In this document: positions 16,419 through 24,495 of the stretch, one piece after another
How positions within the stretch are numbered: the first letter of the stretch is position 1
How the letters are laid out: the number at the start of each line of letters is the position of its first letter
Position numbers and translations under genes: made by a program
Notes under the pieces: generated by a model
The model's input: the letters and a program-made list of their open reading frames with translations, nothing else
The model's database searches: none
Told to the model about the DNA's origin: nothing
Assembly: GCA_035650215.1 (NCBI GenBank)
Contig: DASRIC010000064.1
Span: 1 to 64,000, forward strand
Reading direction: 5' to 3'
DNA length: 64,000 nucleotides
DNA from: JACVRW01 sp035650215
Lineage (GTDB): Bacteria > Actinomycetota > Thermoleophilia > Solirubrobacterales > Thermoleophilaceae

Positions 16419-17555
16419 CGATTCTCTAACCACCCACCCGAGCAGCGCGTCGAGGAACGGCAGCGGCCGCAGCGGGGTGCCGCTCACGTCGTCCACCACC
16501 GAACGCGCAGCCGCCGCGAGCCGCCTCTCCGAGTCGATCCGGTCCAGCACGCGCGTGGCCTCAGGCATCGCCGGGACGCGCCGCAGCCGCGCCAGCACGC
16601 CGTGGAACACCGCGCGCAGGCCCTCCGACCCCGCGGCGGCCCGCATCCAGGTGGCCACCAGCACGAGCAGCGCCGCGCGGGACGCGCGCCTCAGCGCCTC
16701 CTCGGCCCCGAGCCCGCCGCCGAGCCCGAACACGAGCGCCCCGCCCGCGAGGATCGCCGCGAACACGAGGCCGGTGGCCACGGGCTCGCGGTCCGTGGGC
16801 GCGAGGAGCCAGGCGGCGCCCAGGCAGGCCGCCACGGCGCCGAGGACCACCCAGGCGGTGCTGGCCAGGAGAGCCGTGAAGCCAACGACGGCGCCGACGG
16901 TGACGAGCCAGGGGTTCCAGCGCCGGCGGCCCTCGCGAGTGGAACGCTTGCCGCCATTTACACGGTCGACGTTCCCCTCGCGGTCGGCGGGGGGCGCCGC
17001 CGCCTCCTCGAGCTCGTCCCAGTCGCGCAGCCCGCGGCGATAGACGAGCACCTGCACGACGCTCGCGAAGGCGGCCCAGGCCAGCAGCCCGGCCACGGTG
17101 AGCGCGAGCGCGTCCGCGGTCCCGACGTCGAGGCCGAGCCGGCGGCCGAGCGCGTCGTAGGTGCCCGCGTAGGCGTCGAGCCCGCCGGCGATCACCCAGA
17201 TGAAGAACGCGGTGGTCACGGTGTTGTGAACCAGCCGCACCGCGGCGCAGCCGAGCACCTGGAGCCACGCGGCGACCCCGCGGGCCTCGAGGCGGCCGAG
17301 CATCGGCGCGCTTACGGCCTGCGTGAGCGGGATGCCCACCCGGGCCGGGCCGATAATCGCCACCGTCTCGAGCATCGCGGCGATGCTCGCCCCGAAGCCG
17401 AGCCTGGCCCCGCGGCGTTCGGCTACCCGCGCGAGCGCCACCCCGCCTGCGAGCGCGATCCAGAAGCCGCCGGTCGGGGCGGCCCGGGCCGCGAGGAACG
17501 AAACGACCGCGACGTGAGCCGGGCCCGTGGGAGCGGGCGGAGCCGCGGTCGCCAT
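16398..17555 (-). CDS. Multi-pass membrane protein of unknown function
   Basis: 385 residues from the ATG at 17555. At least seven hydrophobic segments are visible, in two blocks separated by a charged loop (DELEEAAAPPADREGNVDR, about residues 195-230). A stretch GPARVGIPLTQAVSAPMLG between helices recalls gating loops of transporters, but I cannot name the family. The frame stays open to a start at 17663, which would add 36 residues made of the REP-like repeat (NPAQPAEPAASG twice). I treat that part as intergenic. The 3' end overlaps the convergent methyltransferase by 21 bases. Confidence 0.75.
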   Translation of the reverse strand: MATAAPPAPTGPAHVAVVSFLAARAAPTGGFWIALAGGVALARVAERRGARLGFGASIAAMLETVAIIGPARVGIPLTQAVSAPMLGRLEARGVAAWLQVLGCAAVRLVHNTVTTAFFIWVIAGGLDAYAGTYDALGRRLGLDVGTADALALTVAGLLAWAAFASVVQVLVYRRGLRDWDELEEAAAPPADREGNVDRVNGGKRSTREGRRRWNPWLVTVGAVVGFTALLASTAWVVLGAVAACLGAAWLLAPTDREPVATGLVFAAILAGGALVFGLGGGLGAEEALRRASRAALLVLVATWMRAAAGSEGLRAVFHGVLARLRRVPAMPEATRVLDRIDSERRLAAAARSVVDDVSGTPLRPLPFLDALLGWVVRESLRRDAR

Positions 17556-17580
17556 GCAGCGACCGTAGCGGGAGCCGAGG

Positions 17581-17660
17581 CCCGAAGCAGCCGGCTCGGC
17601 AGGCTGCGCAGGGTTCGGGTGGCCCGAAGCAGCCGGCTCGGCCGGCTGCGCAGGGTTCGG
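17581..17660. repeat. REP-like palindromic repeat, version B, two tandem units
   Basis: Two 38-base units (17581-17618 and 17623-17660), each starting CCCGAAGCAGCCGGCTCGGC. Each forms a hairpin with arms GCAGCCGG and CCGGCTGC around the loop CTCGG. Unit 1 has one arm mismatch. The units lie between a membrane-protein gene and a small gene, just upstream of the former's start. Compare with 519-581. Confidence 0.75.
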
Positions 17661-17685
17661 CATCCCTGTGCGGCTTCGCCGCTAT

Positions 17686-18009
17686 CTAGTTTCCGGAGTA
17701 GCGCCTGATGGGGGATTCGGCGATCCGCCGCCCGAGCTCCGCGACCTCGTCGTCGCTGAGGTTCTCGGTCGGGAAGCCGGCGTGCGCCAGCTCGTCGCGG
17801 ACCTGCTGCACGCCCTGGATGTAGTCCAGCTTGGCGCCCAGCTTCACCATCACCGACTTCGCGTTGTCGTCGTCGATGGCGGCACTTCCATCCGCCGACG
17901 GCTTGAGCAGCCATGCCTTGACCGCCTCGGCCTCGGCCAGCGTGAGCTCGATCGTCACGCTGCCGTCAGCAGCGCCCTCAGGGAGACCATTGGTCACCTC
18001 GATGGACAT
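17686..18009 (-). CDS. Small acidic protein of unknown function (107 residues)
   Basis: The ATG at 18009 follows a GGGAGC-like site. The product is soluble and acidic with no cysteine: an N-terminal beta-rich third (GSVTIELTLAEAEAVKAWLL) and a helical remainder, ending IRRYSGN. The part EAEAVKAWLLKP looks like a short helical binding segment. I do not recognise a family. Codon usage is like that of its neighbours, so the gene is probably real. It follows the PhoX-like gene by about 60 bases and may share its transcript. Confidence 0.7.
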   Translation of the reverse strand: MSIEVTNGLPEGAADGSVTIELTLAEAEAVKAWLLKPSADGSAAIDDDNAKSVMVKLGAKLDYIQGVQQVRDELAHAGFPTENLSDDEVAELGRRIAESPIRRYSGN

Positions 18010-18068
18010 GTGCTCCCTATCGGCGCTGCGCGCGCGACCTTGAGCCGCGCACGCGGGCCTGGACACCC

Positions 18069-19691
18069 TCAGCGCCAGATCCGCACGATCCGGACCTCCG
18101 CCACGCGGTTCCCGGCCGGGTCTCGCCCCGATACCACGATCCGCGCGTCCGCCGAGCGCCGACGCCGTGCAAGCAGCCGCCGGCCGCGGCCCGAGGGCCT
18201 CAGACGCACCGTGATCTCGCGCTCGACCGGCAGCTCGACCCGCCTTCTGGCGAGGAGGACCGGCTTGGGGCGACGCGACGAGCCGCCGCGGCCGGGCCGC
18301 GAGAGCAGGTCGGCGCTGTCGAGGCTCACAGTGGCCGCCAGGCGCGCGCGAGAGCGGAGCGTGACGGTGATCCCGCGCCGCAACAGCCCGAGACGGCGCA
18401 GGCGGCCCGCCGCCGCGACCCGCACCCGCGGCCTGGGCCTGCCGAGCGGGCCGCCGCCCGCCCGCTCGCCCGCGGGCGGTCCGTAGACGATGGGCGGCGG
18501 GGAGCCCGGCGCCGGCCGCTGGAACGGGCCGCTCACCTCGTAGACCGCGCCGGGGCCGCGAGCGAGGCCGCCGGGCGTGTAGGCCCCTTGGGAGGTGAGA
18601 TGGAGCCGCGTGCCGGACGGGTCGAAGACCGCCCCGCACACCTCGGAGATCGAATGCGCGTCGCCGGTAAAGCGCATGAACGGCGAGACCGCGCGGTCCG
18701 GCGTGATCAACCCGACCTCCATGTTGCCGTTGTCCTCGCACACGAAGATCTCGCCGGCCGCGGAGACCGTGATGTTGTCCACGGCGTCGAGCGACGACGG
18801 CGTGGCCTGCGCGTCGTAGAGCACCTCGATCCGGCCACCCGCGAGGTCGTACGACCACACCCGGCCGTCGCCCTTGGTGGTGAACAGGAGGAACGCGCCC
18901 GCGTACCAGATGCCCTCGCCGCCGTTGAAGCGTGTCATCTCCGCCAGCTGGGCGCGGGTGGGCGTGTCCGCGGGCGTCGGGGTGGGGTTCGGCAGCGCCC
19001 GCCAGCTCACCTGGCCGTCGCCGCCCACCACCGCCACCTCGAGCAGCCCGGCGTCGAGGTTCGGATAGCTCGCGGGCGTGAAGCGGTAGAAGCCGCCGTC
19101 GGGCTCGTCCTCGGTCATGTAGACCCGGCGCCCGCCCGGATCCACGGCCGCGGCCTCGTGCACGAACAGCCCCATCGCCGGTCGCGGGCGTGCCCCCAGC
19201 GCGCCGGCCGGGTCGCACTCCCAGACCATGCCTCCCGGGTACTCCTCGCAGGAGAGCCAGGTGCCCCATGGCGTCGGCCCGCCCGCGCAGTTGGCGTTCG
19301 TGCCGTCGAGCACGCTGTAGGCGTCCACGATCCCGGCCCGGCGGTCGAAGCGGATCGCCGACGCCCCGGCGCCCGTGGCCGCGATCGACTCGGAGTTGGT
19401 AACGAGGATCCAGCCGCCGTCGCGTGTGGCGAACACGGCCTGCCCGTCCGGGAAGATCGGGAGGCCGTACTCGGTGCCCGCAATCGGCCGCAGGCAGCGC
19501 GCGATCTCGCGGGCCCGGAAGCCGGGCGGGAGCATCAGGCCGAGTGCGTCCGGCGGCCCGAGCGGGCCGTAGGGGCCGTCGGCCGCGCGCGCCGACGCCG
19601 CGAGCGCCTCGCGCAGGCGTGGCGGCGACGCCAGAGCCCCTGCCGCGACCGCGCCCGACGCGAGGAAGCGTCTGCGGCTGATCCCAGTCAC
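18069..19691 (-). CDS. PhoX-like (DUF839) secreted protein with basic C-terminal extension
   Basis: 540 residues. A Tat signal (SRRRFLASGAVAAGALA) occupies residues 5-21. The beta-propeller-like PhoX/DUF839 domain runs to about residue 400 and contains the conserved blocks NCAGGPTPWGTWLSCEEY, HEAAAVDP and DGRVWSYDL. PhoX proteins are calcium/iron alkaline phosphatases, but many DUF839 members have unknown substrates. The last 130 or so residues are an Arg-rich tail (about one residue in four is Arg) with a beta-strand pattern, not typical of PhoX. It may be a cell-wall or polymer-binding module. Export through Tat agrees with a metal cofactor loaded in the cytoplasm. Confidence 0.85.
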   Translation of the reverse strand: MTGISRRRFLASGAVAAGALASPPRLREALAASARAADGPYGPLGPPDALGLMLPPGFRAREIARCLRPIAGTEYGLPIFPDGQAVFATRDGGWILVTNSESIAATGAGASAIRFDRRAGIVDAYSVLDGTNANCAGGPTPWGTWLSCEEYPGGMVWECDPAGALGARPRPAMGLFVHEAAAVDPGGRRVYMTEDEPDGGFYRFTPASYPNLDAGLLEVAVVGGDGQVSWRALPNPTPTPADTPTRAQLAEMTRFNGGEGIWYAGAFLLFTTKGDGRVWSYDLAGGRIEVLYDAQATPSSLDAVDNITVSAAGEIFVCEDNGNMEVGLITPDRAVSPFMRFTGDAHSISEVCGAVFDPSGTRLHLTSQGAYTPGGLARGPGAVYEVSGPFQRPAPGSPPPIVYGPPAGERAGGGPLGRPRPRVRVAAAGRLRRLGLLRRGITVTLRSRARLAATVSLDSADLLSRPGRGGSSRRPKPVLLARRRVELPVEREITVRLRPSGRGRRLLARRRRSADARIVVSGRDPAGNRVAEVRIVRIWR

Positions 19692-19733
19692 TCGGGCTCG
19701 TTGTAGCAGGCGCGCCCGGCCACGCCGGCATCT

Positions 19734-19905
19734 CTAGATGATTGATTCCGAATCCGCGTGCCTCTGGGGGCGCGCCAGGCCGAGCTGGGCGCCGACCGCC
19801 GACGAAGCCGATATTCGAAGAAATATCGGCGAGGAGGTGGGTCCGACACCGGCGAAGGTATGGCGCGGCATCCAGGGGCGCGGGGGTTTGGGATCAGTCA
19901 TCTAG
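19734..19905. mobile_element. MITE-like element, copy A (172 bp)
   Basis: Non-coding element bounded by imperfect terminal inverted repeats. The left end is CTAGATGATTGATTCC and the right end, read inward, is CTAGATGACTGATCCC; the match extends over about 22 bases with four differences. An internal hairpin CCGATATT/AATATCGG sits at mid-element. It shares body sequence with 49330-49428 and 54912-55119. No transposase is encoded, so it would depend on an enzyme elsewhere. Confidence 0.8.
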
Positions 19906-19908
19906 GGT
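19903..19908 (+). promoter_or_regulatory. -10-like TAGGGT formed at the element boundary
   Basis: The last bases of the inverted repeat (CTAG) plus flanking GGT make a TANNNT hexamer 8 bases before the ATG of the Lon-domain gene. This would give a leaderless transcript whose -10 box is partly contributed by the element. Confidence 0.45.
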
Positions 19909-19916
19909 GTGACGCG

Positions 19917-20531
19917 ATGGAGTCGCGCCCGCGCTTCCCGCTCTTCCCCCTCGGCCTCGTGCTGCTCCCCAAGGAACTGGTGCCGCTCCACATCTTCGAG
20001 GAGCGCTACAAGGTCATGGTCGGCGAGTGCCTCGAGGAGGGGCGCGAGTTCGGGATCGTCTGGCTCTCCGACGACGGGCTCAAGGAAATCGGCTGCTGCG
20101 CCCGCATCACCCGTGTGCTCGAGCGCTTCGAGGACGGGCGGCTCAACATCCTCGTGGAGGGCACGGCCCCGTTCCGACTCGACCGCAGGATCGAGGACCT
20201 CCCCTATCCTGCCGGCGACGTCGAGCTGCTCGACGACGAGGAGGGCGAGGACGCCGCCGCGCTGGACGGCGCCCGCCGTCGCTACGCCGAGCTCGTGGAA
20301 GAGGTCTCGGAGGCACGGCCGGAGGCGGATGCGCTCGCCAAGCTCGATGCCTTCGGGATGGCCGCGACGCTCGACGTGGCGCTCGACGCCAAGCAGGCGC
20401 TCCTCGAGCTGCGTTCCGAGCCGGAGCGGCTGGTGCAGCTCGACAAGATGTTCGCCGAGGCGCTCTCGCGCATCCGCTTCGCCGAGCGTGCCGCCGAGGT
20501 GGCGGGCGGCAACGGCACCCTGCGCGGGTAG
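19917..20531 (+). CDS. Lon N-terminal (substrate-binding) domain protein
   Basis: 204-residue stand-alone LON_substr_bdg domain: FPLFPLGLVLLPKELVPLHIFEERYKVMV at residues 7-35 is the family signature (PLFPL..VLFPG..LPLHIFEPRY). There is no AAA or protease domain. A helical C-terminal half (residues 110-200) follows. Function of stand-alone members is not established; protein quality control or substrate binding is assumed. Start ATG 19917 chosen. The frame continues upstream through the MITE-like element, which I do not count as coding. Confidence 0.87.
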   Translation: MESRPRFPLFPLGLVLLPKELVPLHIFEERYKVMVGECLEEGREFGIVWLSDDGLKEIGCCARITRVLERFEDGRLNILVEGTAPFRLDRRIEDLPYPAGDVELLDDEEGEDAAALDGARRRYAELVEEVSEARPEADALAKLDAFGMAATLDVALDAKQALLELRSEPERLVQLDKMFAEALSRIRFAERAAEVAGGNGTLRG

Positions 20532-20536
20532 CCGGG

Positions 20537-22072
20537 CTACACCTTGAGCGTCACGCCGCCGCGGCGCGGATCCCCGCCGCCGCTCAGCTCATCGGTGTCG
20601 GGGTGGCGCGCCACCGCCTGGACGCCGCCGAAGTAGAGGTTCTGCTCCTCCCAGCGCCGCACCGTCCAGCCGCGCTCCTCGAGCCGTCCGAGCGGCGGCT
20701 CGTCGATCCCCGGCTCCGCCTCCACCTCCCGCCCCTCCACGTGGATGCGCGCGGCCGACACCGCCTCCTGCGCCGGCAGGCCGTAGTCGACGATGCCGAG
20801 CACCGTCTGGATGATCGCCGAGCGGATTCGGTTCGAGCCCGCGCTCCCGAGCGCCACCTCCGGGCGGCCGTCGCGGACCACGACCGTCGGGGCCATCATG
20901 CTCGGTACCCGGGCGCCCGGCTCGTGGAGGTGGAAGCCGAGCGGGTTCAGGTCCTGCTCGCCGAGCATGTTGTTGAGGTGCATCCCAGTGTCCGGCACCA
21001 CCACGCCGGAGCACGAGCCGTTCGAGCAGGTGACGGTGGCGCAGGCCCCCTCGGCGTCCATCACCGAGATGTGCGTGGTATTGCCCAGCGCTTCGGGCCG
21101 CCCCAACCGCGACCGAACCTCGGTGGCCACCTCGTCGAGCGCGTGTTCGGCGAGGAAGCGCTCGAGGTAGCCCTCGCTGGCGAGCCCGTCGAGGAACTCC
21201 TTATCGCGTGCGCGGTTGGTCGACGCGATCACCTCGGCAAGCAGCGACGCGTCGTGCGGCTGCTCGAGCCGCTCGAGGATGCCGAGCGCGTCCGCGATCA
21301 GGATCCCTCCCGACGACGGCGGCGGGTTGGTGAGCACGTCGCGCCCGCGGTAGGTCACCGCCGCCGGCGGGCGCTCGATCACCTCGTACCCGGCGAGGTC
21401 CTCGCGCGTGAGGAGGCCGCCGCGCTCGAGCACCCAGTCCGAGACCGCCTCGGCCACGTCGCCCGAGTACAGGAAGGCGGGGCCATCCGCGCCGAGGCGC
21501 TCGAGCAGGTCCCCGAGATCCGGCAGCCGGATCGTGTCGCCCTCCTCGAGCAGGCGGCCTCCCGGCGCGTAGAGCTCGTCGGACTCGGGCGTCGAGCGCA
21601 GGATCGGCTCGAGGATGCGGAAGAGGAACGCCTGTATCGGCACGACCTCGACGCCCTCGCGGGCGGCGCGGGCGGCGGGCGCGGCCACGTCGGCGAGCGG
21701 CACCGTTCCGAAGCGCTCCAGCGCGCTGGCCACGCCGAGCGTCGTGCCGTACGCCCCGCATGACGAGGGCCCGACGTTGAAGCGCTGGATCGCGTCGGGG
21801 CTGAAGTTCACGTCGATCGGCTCGAGGTCGGCCGGATGGAGCGCGTCGAGGCCGCGGCCGGGAGCCGCGACGAAGAAGTCGAGCAGGTGGCTCTCGCCGC
21901 GCGCGTGGACGAGCATGAAGCCGCCGGCCCCGGGTCCGGTGAGCGGCGACTCGGCCACGAACGACATCAGCACGGCCGCCGCGGCCGCGTCCACCGCGTT
22001 GCCCCCGGCGCGGAGCATGTCGGCGCCCGCCCGCGCGGTCAGGGGATGGCCTGCGGCCACCACTCCGTGCAT
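20537..22072 (-). CDS. Gamma-glutamyltransferase-family protein
   Basis: 511 residues. The N-terminal nucleophile threonine is in GNTTHISVMDAEG near residue 330, where autocleavage would produce large and small subunits. Conserved blocks are AGGNAVDAAAAAV and GPGAGGFMLVH at the N-terminus, NPPPSSGGI in the middle and GSAGSNRIRSAIIQT in the small subunit. No signal peptide is visible, so it may be cytoplasmic, unlike classical periplasmic GGT. It could transfer or hydrolyse gamma-glutamyl groups. It converges on the Lon-domain gene with a five-base gap. Confidence 0.88.
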   Translation of the reverse strand: MHGVVAAGHPLTARAGADMLRAGGNAVDAAAAAVLMSFVAESPLTGPGAGGFMLVHARGESHLLDFFVAAPGRGLDALHPADLEPIDVNFSPDAIQRFNVGPSSCGAYGTTLGVASALERFGTVPLADVAAPAARAAREGVEVVPIQAFLFRILEPILRSTPESDELYAPGGRLLEEGDTIRLPDLGDLLERLGADGPAFLYSGDVAEAVSDWVLERGGLLTREDLAGYEVIERPPAAVTYRGRDVLTNPPPSSGGILIADALGILERLEQPHDASLLAEVIASTNRARDKEFLDGLASEGYLERFLAEHALDEVATEVRSRLGRPEALGNTTHISVMDAEGACATVTCSNGSCSGVVVPDTGMHLNNMLGEQDLNPLGFHLHEPGARVPSMMAPTVVVRDGRPEVALGSAGSNRIRSAIIQTVLGIVDYGLPAQEAVSAARIHVEGREVEAEPGIDEPPLGRLEERGWTVRRWEEQNLYFGGVQAVARHPDTDELSGGGDPRRGGVTLKV

Positions 22073-22092
22073 GGCCGCACCCTACCCAGGAA

Positions 22093-22126
22093 CAGATGGC
22101 TGATCCCGAGCCCCCTCTGGGCGAGC
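22093..22126. mobile_element. Relic of the MITE-like element (one end)
   Basis: AGATGGCTGATCCC is identical to 14 bases of the terminal repeat of copy B, and the following CCTCTGGG resembles the left arm of copy A. It fills most of the gap between the gamma-glutamyltransferase start and the ftsZ stop. Confidence 0.45.
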
Positions 22127-23653
22127 TCAGCGCGGGATGAACTCGGGCACGTCGACGTCCGAGAGCGTGCCCGCCGAGGAGCGCGTGCGGCGCACGCGCG
22201 GCTCGGCGTCCGCCGGCACCGAGCGTCCCTCGCCGCGCGGCGCGGCCCGCTGCACCGGCCGGTGCCCGTAGCCGGTGGCCACCACCGTGACCCAGACCTG
22301 GTCCTCGACCTTCTCGTCCACCATCGCGCCGAAGATGATGTTCGCGTCCGGGTGGGCCGCCTCGGCCACCGCCTTGGCGGCCTCGTTGACCTCCCAGAGC
22401 GACAGGTCGCGCCCGCCGGTGACCGACAGCAGGATCGAGCGCGCGCCCTCCAGCGAGGTCTCGAGCAGCGGCGACTCGATCGCGTGCTCGACGGCGTCCA
22501 TCGCCCGGCGCTCGCCGGTGCCCATGCCGATCCCGAGCAGCGCCTGACCCGCCTCGGCCATGATCGTCCGGACGTCGGCGAAGTCGAGGTTGATGAGGCC
22601 CGGCAGGGTGATCAGGTCGGAGACACCCTGGACGCCCTGACGCAACACGTCGTCGGCCACGCGGAACGCCTCGACCATCGAGGTGGACTTGTCGAGCACG
22701 GACAGGAGCCGGGCGTTCGGGATCACGATCAGCGTGTCGACCTCGCGGGCGAGATCCTCCACGCCCTGCTCGGCCTGAGCGCCGCGCCTGGCGCCCTCGA
22801 AGGAGAACGGCTTGGTCACGATGCCCACCGTGAGCGCGCCCACCTCACGCGAGATGCGCGCCACGATCGGCGCCGCGCCGGTGCCCGTGCCACCGCCGGC
22901 GCCGGCGGTGATGAACACCATGTCCGCGCCCTTCAGCAGGCCCTTGAGCCGGTCGTAATCCTCGAGCGCCGCCGCGCGGCCGAGCTCGGGGTTCGACCCG
23001 GAGCCGAGCCCGCGGGTGATGTCGCTGCCGATGTGAACGCGCGTCTCGGCCGCCGACCCCTCCAGCGACTGGAGGTCGGTGTTCACGGCGATGAACTCCA
23101 CGCCCTCGACCTGCGCCTCGACCATCCGGTTGACGGCGTTCACACCCGCGCCGCCCACGCCGACCACGCGCAGCACCGGTTCGGTGATCCCGCTGGCGGA
23201 GGGGATGAACGACGAGACCGGCTCCTGGTGCTGCGGTCGGCGCGCGGGCGTGCGCTCGAGCATGTTCTCCGGGATGTCGGAGGAGAACACGGAGCGCAGG
23301 CGCTCCTCGGGGGTCGGGACGCCCTCGTGGCGGCCGAAGCGCTCCTCGCGCTCGCGGCGGCGCTCCTCGCGCTCCTCGGCGCGGCGCGCGGCCTCGGTCC
23401 TACGACCGCCCAGGTCGTGACCGCGGGGCGCGGGCGGCTCCTCACGGCGCTCGGCCGGTGCCGGCTGTCCTTCCGTCAAACCCTCCTCGTGCCCCTGGGG
23501 CTCCGGCACCTGGCGGGTGATCTGCGGCGAGGGCCCGCCCTCGGGAAGCGGCCGCCCGGCCTTCGGCTCCGCGGGAGCGGCGTGCGACTCGGGCTGGGCG
23601 CCCTCGTCCTCGTCCGTCTTGCGGAAGAGCTGCGCCAGGGGACCCTCGCGCAT
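22127..23653 (-). CDS. ftsZ: FtsZ with a long disordered N-terminal extension
   Basis: Tubulin-like division GTPase, 508 residues. The GTPase core begins near residue 157 (VLRVVGVGGAGVNAVNRM). It carries VNTDLQSL, the tubulin signature GGGTGTG and the T7-loop region NLDFADVRTIM. It ends with a short linker and a canonical C-terminal peptide DVDVPEFIPR. Ordinary FtsZ has 10-25 residues before the core. Here about 155 Pro/Glu/Arg-rich residues precede it, including a strongly charged helix (RRAEEREERRREREER). The start ATG 23653 is preceded by AGAGGG with good spacing, and a 14-base-overlapping alternative exists at 23677. It lies behind parA and no dcw genes are adjacent. Confidence 0.93.
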   Translation of the reverse strand: MREGPLAQLFRKTDEDEGAQPESHAAPAEPKAGRPLPEGGPSPQITRQVPEPQGHEEGLTEGQPAPAERREEPPAPRGHDLGGRRTEAARRAEEREERRREREERFGRHEGVPTPEERLRSVFSSDIPENMLERTPARRPQHQEPVSSFIPSASGITEPVLRVVGVGGAGVNAVNRMVEAQVEGVEFIAVNTDLQSLEGSAAETRVHIGSDITRGLGSGSNPELGRAAALEDYDRLKGLLKGADMVFITAGAGGGTGTGAAPIVARISREVGALTVGIVTKPFSFEGARRGAQAEQGVEDLAREVDTLIVIPNARLLSVLDKSTSMVEAFRVADDVLRQGVQGVSDLITLPGLINLDFADVRTIMAEAGQALLGIGMGTGERRAMDAVEHAIESPLLETSLEGARSILLSVTGGRDLSLWEVNEAAKAVAEAAHPDANIIFGAMVDEKVEDQVWVTVVATGYGHRPVQRAAPRGEGRSVPADAEPRVRRTRSSAGTLSDVDVPEFIPR

Positions 23654-23663
23654 GCTCGCCCTC

Positions 23664-24431
23664 TTACCGCTTGCCATTCGCCAGGACCTCCTCAGCTAGC
23701 TGCCGGTAGGCGTACGCCGCCTTCCCGTCCGGGTCGTACTTGAGCACCGACATCCCCTTCACCGGGGCCTCGGCAAAGCGAACCGTCTTGTTGATGCGCG
23801 AGGCGAAGACACGGTCCCCGAAGTTCTCCTCGAGGATCTCGATGGCCTCCTTGGCGTGCACCGTGCGGTTGTCGACGAGCGTGGGCAGGATGCCCTCGAT
23901 CTCGATGTCCGGGTTGAGCTCCTCACGCACCATCGACAGTGTGTTCTGGAGCTGGATCAGCCCGCGCATGGACAGATACTCGCATTGCACGGGGACGATC
24001 ACTTTCTGCGACGCCGTCAGAGCGTTGATCGTGAGCAGTCCGAGGCTCGGCGGCGTGTCGATGAAGATGTAGTCGTAGTCGTCGAGGATCGACGCGAAGG
24101 CCTTCTTCAGGGCACGCTCGCGCCCGATCATCATCGACATCGCGATCTCGGCTCCGGCGAGGTCGATCGAGGCGCAGGCCACGTCCACCTCGCGCTTGCG
24201 GATCACCTCGCGGATCGAGAGGCCGTGCACGAGCACGTCGTACATCGAGGCCTCGAGCGAGTCGGGGTCGATGCCCTGGCTCATGGTGAGGTTGCCCTGC
24301 GGGTCGAGATCCACGCAGAGAACCCGGTGGCCGCGCTCGACGAAGGCAGCCGCGAGGTTGAGGGTGGTGGTGGTCTTGGCGACCCCGCCCTTCTGGTTGG
24401 TGAAGGCGATGACCTTGGCCGTGGGCGTCAC
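23664..24431 (-). CDS. parA: ParA-family ATPase
   Basis: 255-residue Walker-type ATPase. The deviant Walker A is NQKGGVAKTTTTLNLA at residues 12-27, followed by CVDLDPQGNLT and IDTPPSLGLLTINAL. No N-terminal HTH is present, so it is of the chromosomal Soj/ParA size class. No parB is adjacent, and the next gene downstream is ftsZ after ten bases. A positioning role for FtsZ or other cargo is therefore as possible as chromosome segregation. Start is GTG at 24431. Confidence 0.9.
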   Translation of the reverse strand: MTPTAKVIAFTNQKGGVAKTTTTLNLAAAFVERGHRVLCVDLDPQGNLTMSQGIDPDSLEASMYDVLVHGLSIREVIRKREVDVACASIDLAGAEIAMSMMIGRERALKKAFASILDDYDYIFIDTPPSLGLLTINALTASQKVIVPVQCEYLSMRGLIQLQNTLSMVREELNPDIEIEGILPTLVDNRTVHAKEAIEILEENFGDRVFASRINKTVRFAEAPVKGMSVLKYDPDGKAAYAYRQLAEEVLANGKR

Positions 24432-24495
24432 GTGATGAGGATTCGCACGTGTGCGCGCGATTCCTTCCCGCGCGAATAACGGATGTCCCGGACGT

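Noticed and set aside
17556..17663. Repeat-coded N-terminus of the membrane protein (NPAQPAEPAASG twice)
   Set aside because: A better start lies downstream. The similar case in potA was kept only because of its stop-start overlap.
19758..19916. Extension of the Lon-domain gene through the MITE-like element
   Set aside because: The element is non-coding in its other copies and a -10-like box lies just before the ATG at 19917.
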